Assembly: GCF_913774235.1 (NCBI RefSeq)
Contig: NZ_CAJYDW010000016.1
Coordinates: 340,819-404,818, forward strand
Source of the DNA: an uncultured Pseudomonas sp.
GTDB taxonomy: Bacteria; Pseudomonadota; Gammaproteobacteria; Pseudomonadales; Pseudomonadaceae
Direction: 5' to 3'
DNA: 64,000 nucleotides
The notes under the pieces were generated by a model that was given only the letters and a program-made list of their open reading frames with translations, did no database searches and was not told the DNA's origin. Every line of letters starts with the position of its first letter. Positions within the stretch are counted from its first letter, which is position 1. A program made the position numbers and the translations under genes. Shown here piece by piece: positions 32,087 to 43,755 of this stretch.

Positions 32087-32102
32087 TGGCATTGGCTTTG
32101 CA
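32087..32102 (+). promoter_or_regulatory. Sigma54 (-24/-12) promoter of gcvHPT
   Basis: TGGCATTGGCTTTGCA: GG/GC spacing exact for sigma54 consensus; 49 nt before gcvH ATG. Confidence 0.8.
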
Positions 32103-32150
32103 AAGTAAGACCCATCTATCCACCGGGACGAACGTCCGCAGGAGTCTGCA

Positions 32151-32519
32151 ATGGGTCTGCGCTATACCGAAGAACACGAATGGCTGCGTCAGGAAGCCGA
32201 TGGCAGCATCACCGTCGGCATCACCGACTATGCTCAGGACTCCCTGGGCGACCTGGTCTTCGTGCAACTGCCGGAACTGCGCAGCTATGCCCAGGGCGAT
32301 GAGGTGGCGGTGCTGGAATCGGTCAAGGCCGCCAGCAACATCACCATGCCGCTGGACGGCGAGGTGCTGGCGGTCAACGAGGCGCTGAACGAGGCGCCCG
32401 AGACCATCAACAGCGATCCGCTGAACGCCGGCTGGTTCTTCCGCTTCCAGCCCGCCAATGCCGAAGCCTTCGCCGCGCTGCTCGACGAAACCGCCTATCA
32501 GCAACTGATCAAGGGGTAA
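32151..32519 (+). CDS. gcvH: Glycine cleavage system H protein
   Basis: [42 protein letters not shown]...[16 protein letters not shown] (lipoyl Lys). Confidence 0.97.
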   Translation: MGLRYTEEHEWLRQEADGSITVGITDYAQDSLGDLVFVQLPELRSYAQGDEVAVLESVKAASNITMPLDGEVLAVNEALNEAPETINSDPLNAGWFFRFQPANAEAFAALLDETAYQQLIKG

Positions 32520-32526
32520 GACCGCC

Positions 32527-35382
<2,856 letters not shown>

Positions 35383-35383
35383 G

Positions 35384-35520
35384 CCCTCACCCCCGGCCCC
35401 TCTCCCTCGGGGAGAGGGGAGCAGAGCCGCAGCACTCTGATAGCTCTGCACCCGTTGTGCAGGATGTCCGAGCGAAGCACCGCTCTTCCCCCTCTCCCTC
35501 CGGGAGAGGGCCGGGGTGAA
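35384..35520. repeat. Inverted pair of CCTCACCCC..CTCTCCC/GGGAGAGGG repeats between gcvP and gcvT
   Basis: CCCTCACCCCCGGCCCCTCTCCCTCGGGGAGAGGGG at 35384 and CCCCTCTCCCTCCGGGAGAGGGCCGGGGTGAA ending 35520. Confidence 0.85.
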
Positions 35521-35644
35521 GGTAAACCTGAAGCACCGAGGTCGCGTCTCGCTCACCAGTGGCCGGAGCGACCCACTCAGATCACCGTTTCCCTGCTCTG
35601 GAGGACCGGAGCGCGGAAACCGCCACCCGACACGGAGCCCCACC

Positions 35645-36754
35645 ATGTCCCTGCTCAAGACTTCGCTGCACGCCCTGCACCTGGAACTCGGCGCCCGCAT
35701 GGTGCCTTTCGCCGGCTACGAGATGCCGGTGCAATACCCGCTCGGCGTGCTCAAGGAGCACCAGCACACCCGCGCCCAGGCCGGGTTGTTCGACGTCTCC
35801 CACATGGGCCAGGTACTGCTCGAAGGCGACGCCGCCGCCGAGGCCCTGGAGACCCTGGTGCCGGTCGACATTATCGACCTGCCCAGCGGCATGCAGCGCT
35901 ATGCCCTGCTGACCGACGACAACGGCGGCATCCTCGACGACCTCATGGTCGCCAACCTCGGCGATTGCCTCTACCTGGTGGTCAACGCCGCCTGCAAGGA
36001 AGCCGACCTCGCCCACCTGGAAAAGCACCTGGGCGATCGCTGCCAGGTGCTGCCGCAGTTCGATCGCGCCCTGCTGGCGCTACAAGGGCCTGCCGCCGCC
36101 GCGGTGCTGGCACGCCTGGCGCCGGAAGTGGCCGAGATGACCTTCATGCAGGTCCGCCGGGTCAAGCTGCTGGACCAGCCCTGCATCGTCAGCCGCAGCG
36201 GCTACACCGGCGAAGATGGGTACGAGATCTCGGTACCCAGTGCCGCCGCCGAAGCCCTGGCCCGCCGTCTGTTGGCCGAGCCGGAAGTCGAGGCCATCGG
36301 CCTGGGCGCCCGTGACTCCCTGCGTCTGGAAGCCGGTCTCTGCCTCTACGGCCACGACATGGACGCGGGCACCACGCCGGTGATGGCCAACCTGGGCTGG
36401 GCGCTGTCCAAAGTGAGGCGGGAAGGCAACGGCCGCGCCGGCGGCTTCCCCGGTGCCGAGCGCATCTTCGCCGAGCAGCGCGACGGTGTGAGCCGTAAGC
36501 GCGTCGGCCTGCTGGTGCAGGAGCGGGTACCGGTGCGCGAGGGCGCTGAGCTGGTGGATGCCAACGGTGCCAGCATCGGTCGCGTCACCAGCGGCGGCTT
36601 CGGCCCGACCCTGGGCGCGCCGGTGGCCATGGGGTATGTCGACAGCGCCTTCGCCGCCCTGGATACCGAGCTCTTCGCCGTGGTCCGTGGCAAGCAGGTC
36701 CCGGTCAAGGTCGCCAAGACGCCCTTCGTGCCGCAGCGGTATTACCGCGGATAA
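35645..36754 (+). CDS. gcvT: Aminomethyltransferase (glycine cleavage T protein)
   Basis: MSLLKTSLHALHLELGARMVPFAGYEMPVQYPLGVLKEHQHTRAQAGLFDVSHMGQ. Confidence 0.97.
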   Translation: MSLLKTSLHALHLELGARMVPFAGYEMPVQYPLGVLKEHQHTRAQAGLFDVSHMGQVLLEGDAAAEALETLVPVDIIDLPSGMQRYALLTDDNGGILDDLMVANLGDCLYLVVNAACKEADLAHLEKHLGDRCQVLPQFDRALLALQGPAAAAVLARLAPEVAEMTFMQVRRVKLLDQPCIVSRSGYTGEDGYEISVPSAAAEALARRLLAEPEVEAIGLGARDSLRLEAGLCLYGHDMDAGTTPVMANLGWALSKVRREGNGRAGGFPGAERIFAEQRDGVSRKRVGLLVQERVPVREGAELVDANGASIGRVTSGGFGPTLGAPVAMGYVDSAFAALDTELFAVVRGKQVPVKVAKTPFVPQRYYRG

Positions 36755-36827
36755 TCAGTCGCCAATAGCATCGCTGCCATGATGGTTCGCCGCTGCAGGC
36801 GCTTTGGCCTCCTGAGTTCAGCGTCCA

Positions 36828-36905
36828 ATCGCGGCCATGGGCCGCTCCTACAAAGGCATCCCCGCTGTAGGAGCGGTCGCTACGGCGCACCGGCATGGCC
36901 GCGAT
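36828..36905. repeat. REPIN-like inverted pair, right arm interrupted
   Basis: ATCGCGGCCATGGGCCGCTCCTACA left arm; right arm TGTAGGAGCGG-TCGCTACGGCGCACCGG-CATGGCCGCGAT. Confidence 0.8.
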
Positions 36906-36951
36906 GAATTCAAAGGCAAGTGCAGCGGCCGATCATCATGGCTGTGATTTT

Positions 36952-37566
36952 TCAGGCCACCGGATAATCCCGAAACACCGACAGCGCCTCCGCCTCGGCG
37001 GCCAGGGCTTCCAGCGTCGGATAATTACGCCGGTCGATCAGCCCCGGCAGGGCATAGTGGAGGAAGGTCCAGGCTACCGCCGTGTCGATGGCGTCCTGGC
37101 CGATGCTGTCTTCACCCAGCGGTGGGCGCGGACCCAGCCAGGCCTTGTCCAGGGCGCCGCAAGCGGCGCGCAGCTGACCTTCCACCCGCTGCCGCCAGGG
37201 CTCGTGGCGCTTCTCTTCCGGGCGCAGGTCGCGTTCGTACACCAGTTGCACCGCCTTCTCGCACAGCGCCAGGGCCAGACCGCTACGGCCCAGGGCGGTC
37301 GCCCGGGCGGCGTGGCCGCTGGGCAGCAACCGCCGACTACCGCAGGCGAGATGCTGGGCATAGTCCAGGATCAGCGACGAATCCATCAGCCGCTGGCCAT
37401 CCAGGCAGATGAGAGTTGGCGCCTTGATCACCGGATTGAAGCTGCGAAAACGTTCGACATCGCGGAAGACCGATAGCTGGCGCAGCTCGAAAGGCAGCAC
37501 CAGCAGGCGAAGGGAGATCGCGACCCGCCGCACATAGGGCGAGTCGAGCATGCCGATGAGTTGCAT
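36952..37566 (-). CDS. Glutathione S-transferase family protein
   Basis: MQLIGMLDSPYVRRVAISLRLLVLPFELRQLSVFRDVERFRSFNPVIKAPTLICLDGQRLMDSSLILDYAQ. Confidence 0.93.
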   Translation of the reverse strand: MQLIGMLDSPYVRRVAISLRLLVLPFELRQLSVFRDVERFRSFNPVIKAPTLICLDGQRLMDSSLILDYAQHLACGSRRLLPSGHAARATALGRSGLALALCEKAVQLVYERDLRPEEKRHEPWRQRVEGQLRAACGALDKAWLGPRPPLGEDSIGQDAIDTAVAWTFLHYALPGLIDRRNYPTLEALAAEAEALSVFRDYPVA

Positions 37567-37721
37567 GATGGCGTCCTGTCAGAAAGGGTGAATCCTGTTT
37601 CACGTGGAACGTCATCCGGCTGACTCGTTTTGCAGTGGATGTCGCTCTGGACAAGACATTAAGGATTCAGGGAAGCTGCTTCCAGCGAGAAAATCTGACT
37701 GAATCGTTAAGGAAGGCTTAC

Positions 37722-38627
37722 ATGTCGCGAGTGCCGCCGCTGAATGCCCTGCGCTGTTTCGAGGCCGTGGCCCGGTTGGGGAGCGTGACCCGTGCCGCCA
37801 GCGAATTGCACCTGACCCACGCGGCGGTCAGCCAGCAGGTGAAGGGCCTGGAGCACCAGCTGGGCATGGTGCTGTTCGAGCGCCAGGGGCGCGGGATCGA
37901 GGTCACCGGCGACGGTCGCGTCTATGCCGAGCAGGTCCGCCAGCTGCTCGAGGATCTGGGCGAGGCGACCCGGCGACTGCAGGCCCGCCCGCGGCGCAAC
38001 GAGCTGGTATTTGCCACCTTTCCCTCCTTCGCCACCCACTGGCTGCTGCCCCGGCTGCCGCGATTTCGCGCCCTGTACCCGGACTATCGCATCCGTATCC
38101 AGACCAGCCTGGATTTCCAGGATCTGCGCCAGGGCATGGTGGATATCGGAGTGCGCATGGGCGAGGGCCAGTGGGATGGCCTGACGGCGCTTCGGCTGTT
38201 TCAGGACGATGTGCTGCTGGTGGCGGCACCTGGTTACAACGGTGGGCAACTACCGTGCAGCCTGGACGAGGCTCTCGCGCAGCCGCTATTGCACACGGAG
38301 GAAACCTGGCTGCACTGGGGCGAAACGGCTGGTCTAGGCGAAGCAGCACCCAATCGCGGCATCAGCGTGAATGATTCCAACGTGGTACTGGAGGCGCTAC
38401 GCCTTGGTCAGGCGCTAGCGCTGGAGCGGCGCAGCCTGGTGCAGGCCGCGCTGGACGAGGGGCGTCTGGTCCAGCTCAGTCCGGTAACGGCGCCCTATCC
38501 CTATGCCTACTGGCTGGTCTGGCCGGAACGCGCCGAATCGGCGGAAAAGCAGGAGCGCTTCAGTGCCTGGATCCAGGCCGAGGTCGCGACCTATCTGGCC
38601 GCGCTGGAGACGCCGACGCCCGCCTAG
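37722..38627 (+). CDS. LysR-family regulator (GcvA-like subfamily)
   Basis: VPPLNALRCFEAVARLGSVTRAASELHLTHAAVSQQVKGLEHQLGMVLFERQGRGIEVT. Confidence 0.93.
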   Translation: MSRVPPLNALRCFEAVARLGSVTRAASELHLTHAAVSQQVKGLEHQLGMVLFERQGRGIEVTGDGRVYAEQVRQLLEDLGEATRRLQARPRRNELVFATFPSFATHWLLPRLPRFRALYPDYRIRIQTSLDFQDLRQGMVDIGVRMGEGQWDGLTALRLFQDDVLLVAAPGYNGGQLPCSLDEALAQPLLHTEETWLHWGETAGLGEAAPNRGISVNDSNVVLEALRLGQALALERRSLVQAALDEGRLVQLSPVTAPYPYAYWLVWPERAESAEKQERFSAWIQAEVATYLAALETPTPA

Positions 38628-38645
38628 GGCGTCGGGCGGGAGGTC

Positions 38646-38837
38646 TTAGCGCAGCAGCAGCTTGCGACGGCCGTCCGGCCAGACTTCCCAGAGTTGATCG
38701 TTGATGCGCTGCACCTGGCTGGTGGTCCGGCGCATGGCCGAAATGCTGGCCCGCAGGGCCTGGCCGCTGGCGGTGTCGACGAGATTTCCGGCGCCGGTGC
38801 TCTCGGCCGTGGCGCGATCCATAGCTACAGTGTTCAT
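38646..38837 (-). CDS. Small hypothetical protein (63 aa)
   Basis: MNTVAMDRATAESTGAGNLVDTASGQALRASISAMRRTTSQVQRINDQLWEVWPDGRRKLLLR. Confidence 0.5.
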   Translation of the reverse strand: MNTVAMDRATAESTGAGNLVDTASGQALRASISAMRRTTSQVQRINDQLWEVWPDGRRKLLLR

Positions 38838-39081
38838 TGACGCCTCCCAGAGCTCGGCTAAAGACGGCGAAAGTGCCGTAGCCCAAGGACTGCCCAGCCA
38901 CGGCAAGATTCCGCGTCCTGAGCCGTCGCCATTCAAGCTGTGATCCACGTCCTAAGCGCGCTGTGGCCTGCTGAACGAATTTGCGCCAGGGTGGCTTTCT
39001 GTACGGATATACAGATTAGTCCTTGCGCCGGCCGCGACGGCTTTGCATCCTGTCGCCATCCCCCGTTGCGCGACGCTCGCC

Positions 39082-41046
39082 ATGCAGCTGTATCTCTGCG
39101 AAAAACCTTCCCAGGCCAAGGACATCGCCCGCGTCCTCGGCGCCACCCGTCGCGGCGAGGGCTGCCTGCAGGGGCAGGGCGTGACTGTGACCTGGTGCAT
39201 CGGCCATCTGCTGGAAACGGCGCCGCCGGACGCCTACGACGCCCGCTACAAGCGCTGGTCGCTGGACGACCTGCCCATCGTCCCCGCGCAGTGGAAGCTG
39301 CAGGTCAAGAAGACCACCGGCAGCCAGTTCAAGGCGGTCAAGCGCCTGCTCGGCGAGGCCAGCGAACTGGTGATCGCCACCGACGCCGACCGCGAGGGCG
39401 AGATGATCGCCCGCGAGCTGGTGGAGCATTGCCGCTATCGCGGGCCGATCCGCCGGCTCTGGCTGTCGGCGCTGGATGACGTCTCCATTCGCCGCGCCCT
39501 GGCCGCGCTCAAGCCCGGTGCCGAAACCTATGGGCTCTATCAGTCCGCCCTGGGGCGTTCGCGCGCCGACTGGCTGATCGGCATGAACATGAGCCGACTG
39601 TTCACCCTGCTGGGGCGCCGCTCGGGTTACCAGGGCGTGCTCTCGGTCGGGCGGGTGCAGACCCCGACCCTGCGTCTGGTGGTAGATCGCGATCGCGCCA
39701 TCGCTGCCTTCGTCCCGGTACCCTTCTGGACCGTGGAGGCGACCCTGGACGCCTCGGGTAGCCGTTTCCAGGCCCAGTGGCAGCCACCGGAGGCCGTCTG
39801 CGACGACCAGGGGCGCTGCCTCAAGCCCGAGGTGGCCCAGGCGGCGGCCCAGACCATCGAGGCGGCCGGGCGGGCGCGACTGGTCAAGCTCAAGACCGAG
39901 CGCATCCGTGAAGTGGCGCCCTTGCCCTTCGACCTGGGTACGCTGCAGGAGGTCTGCTCCAAGCGGCTGAACCTGGGCGCCCAGCAAACCCTGGACGTCG
40001 CCCAGGCGCTCTACGAGACCCACAAGCTGATCACTTATCCGCGCAGTGATTGCGGCTACCTGCCGTTGTCCCAGCATGCCGAGGCACCGGCGCTGCTGGC
40101 GGCCTTGCTGGGCGCTGATAGCAGTCTGGCGCCGCTCCGCGAGCACCTGGACGCCAGTCGCCGCTCGCGGGCCTGGAACGATGCCAAGGTCAGCGCCCAC
40201 CACGGCATCATCCCGACCCTGGTGACCCGCGATCTGGGCCGGTTGAGTCCCCAGGAGCGCAACGTCTACGGCCTGATCCGTGCACGCTACCTGGCGCAAT
40301 TTCTGCCGCAACACGAATTCGACCGTACCAAGGCCGACTTCGAGGCCGGCGGCGAGCGTTTGCGGGCCACGGGCAAGCGCCTGGTGGAGCAGGGCTGGCG
40401 CCGCGCGCTACCAGAAGCCCTGACCCCGCCCAAGGGCCGCGAGGCGCCGCCACCCCAGGCGCTGCCCGCCTTGCATGAGGGCGAGCACTATCCGGTGGTC
40501 GAGGTGCGTTGCAAGGATCAGCTGACCCAGCCGCCCAAGCCCTTCACCGAGGGCGATCTGATCAAGGCGATGAAGAACGTCGCCAAACTGGTGGAAGACC
40601 CGGCGCTCAAGCAGAAGCTCAAGGACACCACCGGCATCGGCACCGAGGCGACCCGCGCCAGCATCATCCAGGGCCTGCTGGACCGCGGCTACCTGGTCAA
40701 GCAGGGCAAGGCCCTGGCAGCGACGCCCGCGGCCTTCGGTCTGATCGATGCCGTGCCGCGGGCCATCGCCGACCCGGGCACCACGGCGCTCTGGGAGCAG
40801 GCGCTGGATCGGGTGCAGGAGGGCGAACTGAGCCTGGCCGAGTTCGTCGCCAAGCAATCGACCTGGATGGGCAAGCAGGTGGAACGCTGTCTGGGCCTGA
40901 CCCTGACCATCAGCGGTCCACCACCCGCGGGCAAGGGGGCGCCTTGGAAGAAAAAGCGGCGTGTGGGTGGGGGCAAGACCAAGACGACGGCGAAGACGGG
41001 TGGCGCTCCAACACGGGCGCGCAAGCCGAGGGTCAAGCCGGGCTGA
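39082..41046 (+). CDS. topB: DNA topoisomerase III
   Basis: MQLYLCEKPSQAKDIARVLGA; TDADREGEMIARE; SVGRVQTPTLRLVVDRD; type IA topoisomerase. Confidence 0.96.
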   Translation: MQLYLCEKPSQAKDIARVLGATRRGEGCLQGQGVTVTWCIGHLLETAPPDAYDARYKRWSLDDLPIVPAQWKLQVKKTTGSQFKAVKRLLGEASELVIATDADREGEMIARELVEHCRYRGPIRRLWLSALDDVSIRRALAALKPGAETYGLYQSALGRSRADWLIGMNMSRLFTLLGRRSGYQGVLSVGRVQTPTLRLVVDRDRAIAAFVPVPFWTVEATLDASGSRFQAQWQPPEAVCDDQGRCLKPEVAQAAAQTIEAAGRARLVKLKTERIREVAPLPFDLGTLQEVCSKRLNLGAQQTLDVAQALYETHKLITYPRSDCGYLPLSQHAEAPALLAALLGADSSLAPLREHLDASRRSRAWNDAKVSAHHGIIPTLVTRDLGRLSPQERNVYGLIRARYLAQFLPQHEFDRTKADFEAGGERLRATGKRLVEQGWRRALPEALTPPKGREAPPPQALPALHEGEHYPVVEVRCKDQLTQPPKPFTEGDLIKAMKNVAKLVEDPALKQKLKDTTGIGTEATRASIIQGLLDRGYLVKQGKALAATPAAFGLIDAVPRAIADPGTTALWEQALDRVQEGELSLAEFVAKQSTWMGKQVERCLGLTLTISGPPPAGKGAPWKKKRRVGGGKTKTTAKTGGAPTRARKPRVKPG

Positions 41047-41365
41047 GGGCGGCGCAGAGACGTTCGAGTACGGCCTCTGGTTGGGTCAGGACCTCGTGGT
41101 TCCAGAAGCGCAGGATCTGGAAGCCTTGGGCCTCCAACCAGGCGTCGCGCTCGCGGTCGGCTGGGCTGTCCTGGTGCTGGCCGCCGTCCAGCTCAATCAC
41201 CAGGCGTGCTTCCAGGCAGACGAAATCCAGGATGTAGCGGCCGTAGGGATGCTGGCGGCGGAACTTGAGGCCCAGCAGGCGCTTGTCGCGTAGTTGATAC
41301 CAGAGGGCGCGCTCGGCCTCGGTCTGATTGCGGCGCAGGCTGCGGGCGTGGGTGATGAGGGGCAT
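41033..41365 (-). CDS. DUF559 (Vsr-like endonuclease fold) protein
   Basis: ARSLRRNQTEAERALWYQLRDKRLLGLKFRRQHPYGRYILDFVCLEARLVIELDGGQHQD; convergent overlap with topB end. Confidence 0.9.
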   Translation of the reverse strand: MPLITHARSLRRNQTEAERALWYQLRDKRLLGLKFRRQHPYGRYILDFVCLEARLVIELDGGQHQDSPADRERDAWLEAQGFQILRFWNHEVLTQPEAVLERLCAALSPA

Positions 41366-41402
41366 GGGAATCCGTTCCCTTGAGGTGCTTGGTGTTGGGC
41401 TC

Positions 41403-41440
41403 GCCCTCACCCCGGCCCTCTCCCGGAGGGAGAGGGGGCA
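41403..41440. repeat. CCCTCTCCC/GGGAGAGGG palindromic repeat
   Basis: GCCCTCACCCCGGCCCTCTCCCGGAGGGAGAGGGGGCA. Confidence 0.8.
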
Positions 41441-41581
41441 GTGTGGAGCGAGAGGTGATTCTTGGAGTATCGCCTGAGGGTTTGGAGTTGGCGAGGCTCT
41501 GGCGCGCGGCTTCGACGGTTTCGGTCTGGATTTCGCTGAATGGCAAAGATAAAGACTGAGGAGGCTGTGGCGTTGGGCTCT

Positions 41582-41617
41582 CCCTCACCCCAGCCCTCTC
41601 CCGGAGGGAGAGGGGGT
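41582..41617. repeat. CCCTCTCCC/GGGAGAGGG palindromic repeat
   Basis: CCCTCACCCCAGCCCTCTCCCGGAGGGAGAGGGGGT. Confidence 0.8.
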
Positions 41618-41754
41618 AATAAGGTGCGATGGGCTACTGCTGAGTATCGCCTGGTACCTGGACTCGTCCAGATCGCAGAAATCGCTATCGCGGTAACTCT
41701 GAGAACATCTGTGGACCGTGATCTGGAGGGGAAGCCCGCCTCCCGCTCCAGACA

Positions 41755-41790
41755 ACCCCCTCTCCCTTAGGGAGAGGGTTGGGGTGAGGG
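41755..41790. repeat. CCCTCTCCC/GGGAGAGGG palindromic repeat (opposite orientation)
   Basis: ACCCCCTCTCCCTTAGGGAGAGGGTTGGGGTGAGGG. Confidence 0.8.
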
Positions 41791-41802
41791 TGCTCGTAAC
41801 GC

Positions 41803-42111
41803 TTACTTCTTCTCGAACGCCGCTGCCGCGGTGGCGTAGGCCGCTTCGTGGTAGTCGAATTCGGCCGACTGGACCAGCAGGGTTTCCTCGTCCTCGGTGA
41901 AGGCGATCACCGGGCGATAGGAGACACCGTCGGCCTGGATCTCGGATTCGTCGATGAGCTTGGAGAGGTCGAAGGCGAAGTCGCCGCAAATGGCCTTGGC
42001 CTGGGCGTCGGTGATGCCGTGCTTCTGCAGGGCATCGCGCAGCAGGGTGCTCCACTGGTATTGGAACTGGAGACCCAGTTTGGCGTAGCTGGGACCGTAG
42101 TCGATTTCCAT
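41803..42111 (-). CDS. Hypothetical protein (102 aa)
   Basis: MEIDYGPSYAKLGLQFQYQWSTLLRDALQKHGITDAQAKAICGDFAFDLSKLIDESEIQADGVSYRPVIAFTEDEE; coherent acidic soluble protein. Confidence 0.7.
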   Translation of the reverse strand: MEIDYGPSYAKLGLQFQYQWSTLLRDALQKHGITDAQAKAICGDFAFDLSKLIDESEIQADGVSYRPVIAFTEDEETLLVQSAEFDYHEAAYATAAAAFEKK

Positions 42112-42287
42112 GAGTGTGTAACCGGGGCTTGGGAGGAGGGGGCGAACTCGCCACATTGGCCGGGAAGAACGGCCGATGCGACGGCTGCCGGTGACACTAC
42201 GATGGCGTGCCCCCAAGCCCAGGCAAAGGGGGGCGTGCCGGACGGCCAAATCTTGCGACCGAGAGGCCCGCACCCCGGGACGAGCGG

Positions 42288-43595
42288 TTATTCGTGGACG
42301 ATGCGCGAGTGATCGCGGGTGTCCTTCATGAAGACGTAGACCAGCAGCGAGCAGGCAACGCAGCCGGTCACGTACCAGTAGTAGCCGCTCTCCATACCGA
42401 CGCTCTTGAACCACAGGGCCACGTACTCGGCGGTGCCGCCGAAGATGGACACGGTCAGGGCGTAGGGCAGGCCGACGCCCAGGGCGCGGATCTCGGTGGG
42501 GAACAGCTCGGCCTTCACCACGGCATTGATCGAGGTGTAGAAGCTGACGATCACCAGTGCCGCCATGATCAGCCAGAAGGCGCCCCACCAGGTGGTGACG
42601 CTGCCCAGGGCGGTGAGGATCGGATAGGTGAACAGGGTGCCCAGTACGCCGAAGGCGATCAGTACCGGGCGCCGGCCGATCTTGTCGGAGATCGCCCCGA
42701 CCAGGGGTTGCAGCAGCATGAAGAGGAACAGGGTGGCGGCCGAGATGGAGGTGGCGTCGGTCTTGCTCATGCCCACCGAGTTGACCAGGTATTTCTGCAT
42801 GTAGGTGGTGTAGGTGTAGAAGGCCAGGGTGCCGCCCATGGTCAGGCCGACCACGGTGAAGAATTCCTTGGGATGCCGCGCCAGGGTGCGCATCAGGGAT
42901 TCCTTGGGCTTTTCGGACTTCTTGAAGGAGCTGGTCTCTTCCATGCCGCGGCGCAGGTAGAGGGCGGTCACGGCACAGGCGGCGCCGATGACGAAGGGAA
43001 TGCGCCAGCCCCAGCTTTCCAGCTGCTGCACGGTGAGCAGTTGCTGCAGCACGATCAGAGTGGCCAGGGCCAGGAGCTGGCCGGAGATCAGGGTGACGTA
43101 CTGGAAGCTGGAATAGAAGCCACGGCTTTCCTTGGTGGCCATCTCGCTCAGGTAGGTGGCGGAGGTGCCGTATTCACCGCCCACCGAGAGGCCCTGCAGC
43201 AGCCGCGCCAGTACGAGCATGATCGGTGCGGCGACGCCGATAGTGGCGTAGCTGGGGGTGAGGGCGATGATCAGGGAGCCGGCGCACATCATGATCACCG
43301 AGACCATCAGCGCGGCCTTGCGCCCGGCCTTGTCGGCGTAGAGGCCCATCAGCCAGCCGCCGATGGGGCGCATGAGGAAGCCCACGGCGAAGATGGCGGC
43401 GACATTGAGCAACTGGGCGGTCTGGTCGCCCTGGGGGAAGAAGGCCTTGGCGAAGTACAGGGAGAAGGCAGCGTAGACGTACCAGTCGAACCATTCGACC
43501 AGGTTGCCGACGGAACCGCTGAAGATGGACTTGATGCGTTGCGAGGTGGTCTTGGGCGCGATGTTGCCGGCCGCGAGGGTAGCGGTGCTATCCAC
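42288..43595 (-). CDS. MFS metabolite:H+ symporter (KgtP/PcaT-type, alpha-ketoglutarate/dicarboxylate)
   Basis: GSVGNLVEWFDWYVYAAFSLYFAKAFFPQGD; RPIGGWLMGLYADKAGRKAAL; QGLSVGGEYGTSATYLSEMA. Confidence 0.92.
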   Translation of the reverse strand: MDSTATLAAGNIAPKTTSQRIKSIFSGSVGNLVEWFDWYVYAAFSLYFAKAFFPQGDQTAQLLNVAAIFAVGFLMRPIGGWLMGLYADKAGRKAALMVSVIMMCAGSLIIALTPSYATIGVAAPIMLVLARLLQGLSVGGEYGTSATYLSEMATKESRGFYSSFQYVTLISGQLLALATLIVLQQLLTVQQLESWGWRIPFVIGAACAVTALYLRRGMEETSSFKKSEKPKESLMRTLARHPKEFFTVVGLTMGGTLAFYTYTTYMQKYLVNSVGMSKTDATSISAATLFLFMLLQPLVGAISDKIGRRPVLIAFGVLGTLFTYPILTALGSVTTWWGAFWLIMAALVIVSFYTSINAVVKAELFPTEIRALGVGLPYALTVSIFGGTAEYVALWFKSVGMESGYYWYVTGCVACSLLVYVFMKDTRDHSRIVHE

Positions 43596-43650
43596 AGGGT
43601 AGTCCTCTTGTCGTTGTTATTAGTGCGCTCGAAGCGTCGACAAGGGCTAT

Positions 43651-43666
43651 TGCAGCGGGCGTGCCA
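43651..43666 (-). promoter_or_regulatory. Sigma54 promoter for the KgtP/PcaT-type gene
   Basis: Minus strand TGGCACGCCCGCTGCA; GG/GC spacing exact. Confidence 0.75.
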
Positions 43667-43709
43667 AACCGCGAAGGGGCGGCTTTGCTGGGTTTTCACC
43701 GGTCAGATA

Positions 43710-43755
43710 GGCGGAAGTCCGCCAAGCCACGAGGGGTGATGAGCGGATTTCCGCC
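43710..43755 (-). promoter_or_regulatory. Two dyad upstream activating sites for a sigma54 response regulator
   Basis: GGCGGAAGTCCGCC (43710-43723) and AGCGGATTTCCGCC (43742-43755), starts 32 bp apart, upstream of the -24/-12 element. Confidence 0.7.

Noticed and set aside
31900-32150. Glycine riboswitch upstream of gcvH
   Set aside because: The leader after the sigma54 promoter is only about 40-50 nt, and no tandem glycine aptamer features are visible; the upstream repeats fit protein-binding dyads better.
42207-43739. 510-aa plus ORF
   Set aside because: Antisense to the MFS transporter gene; shadow composition.
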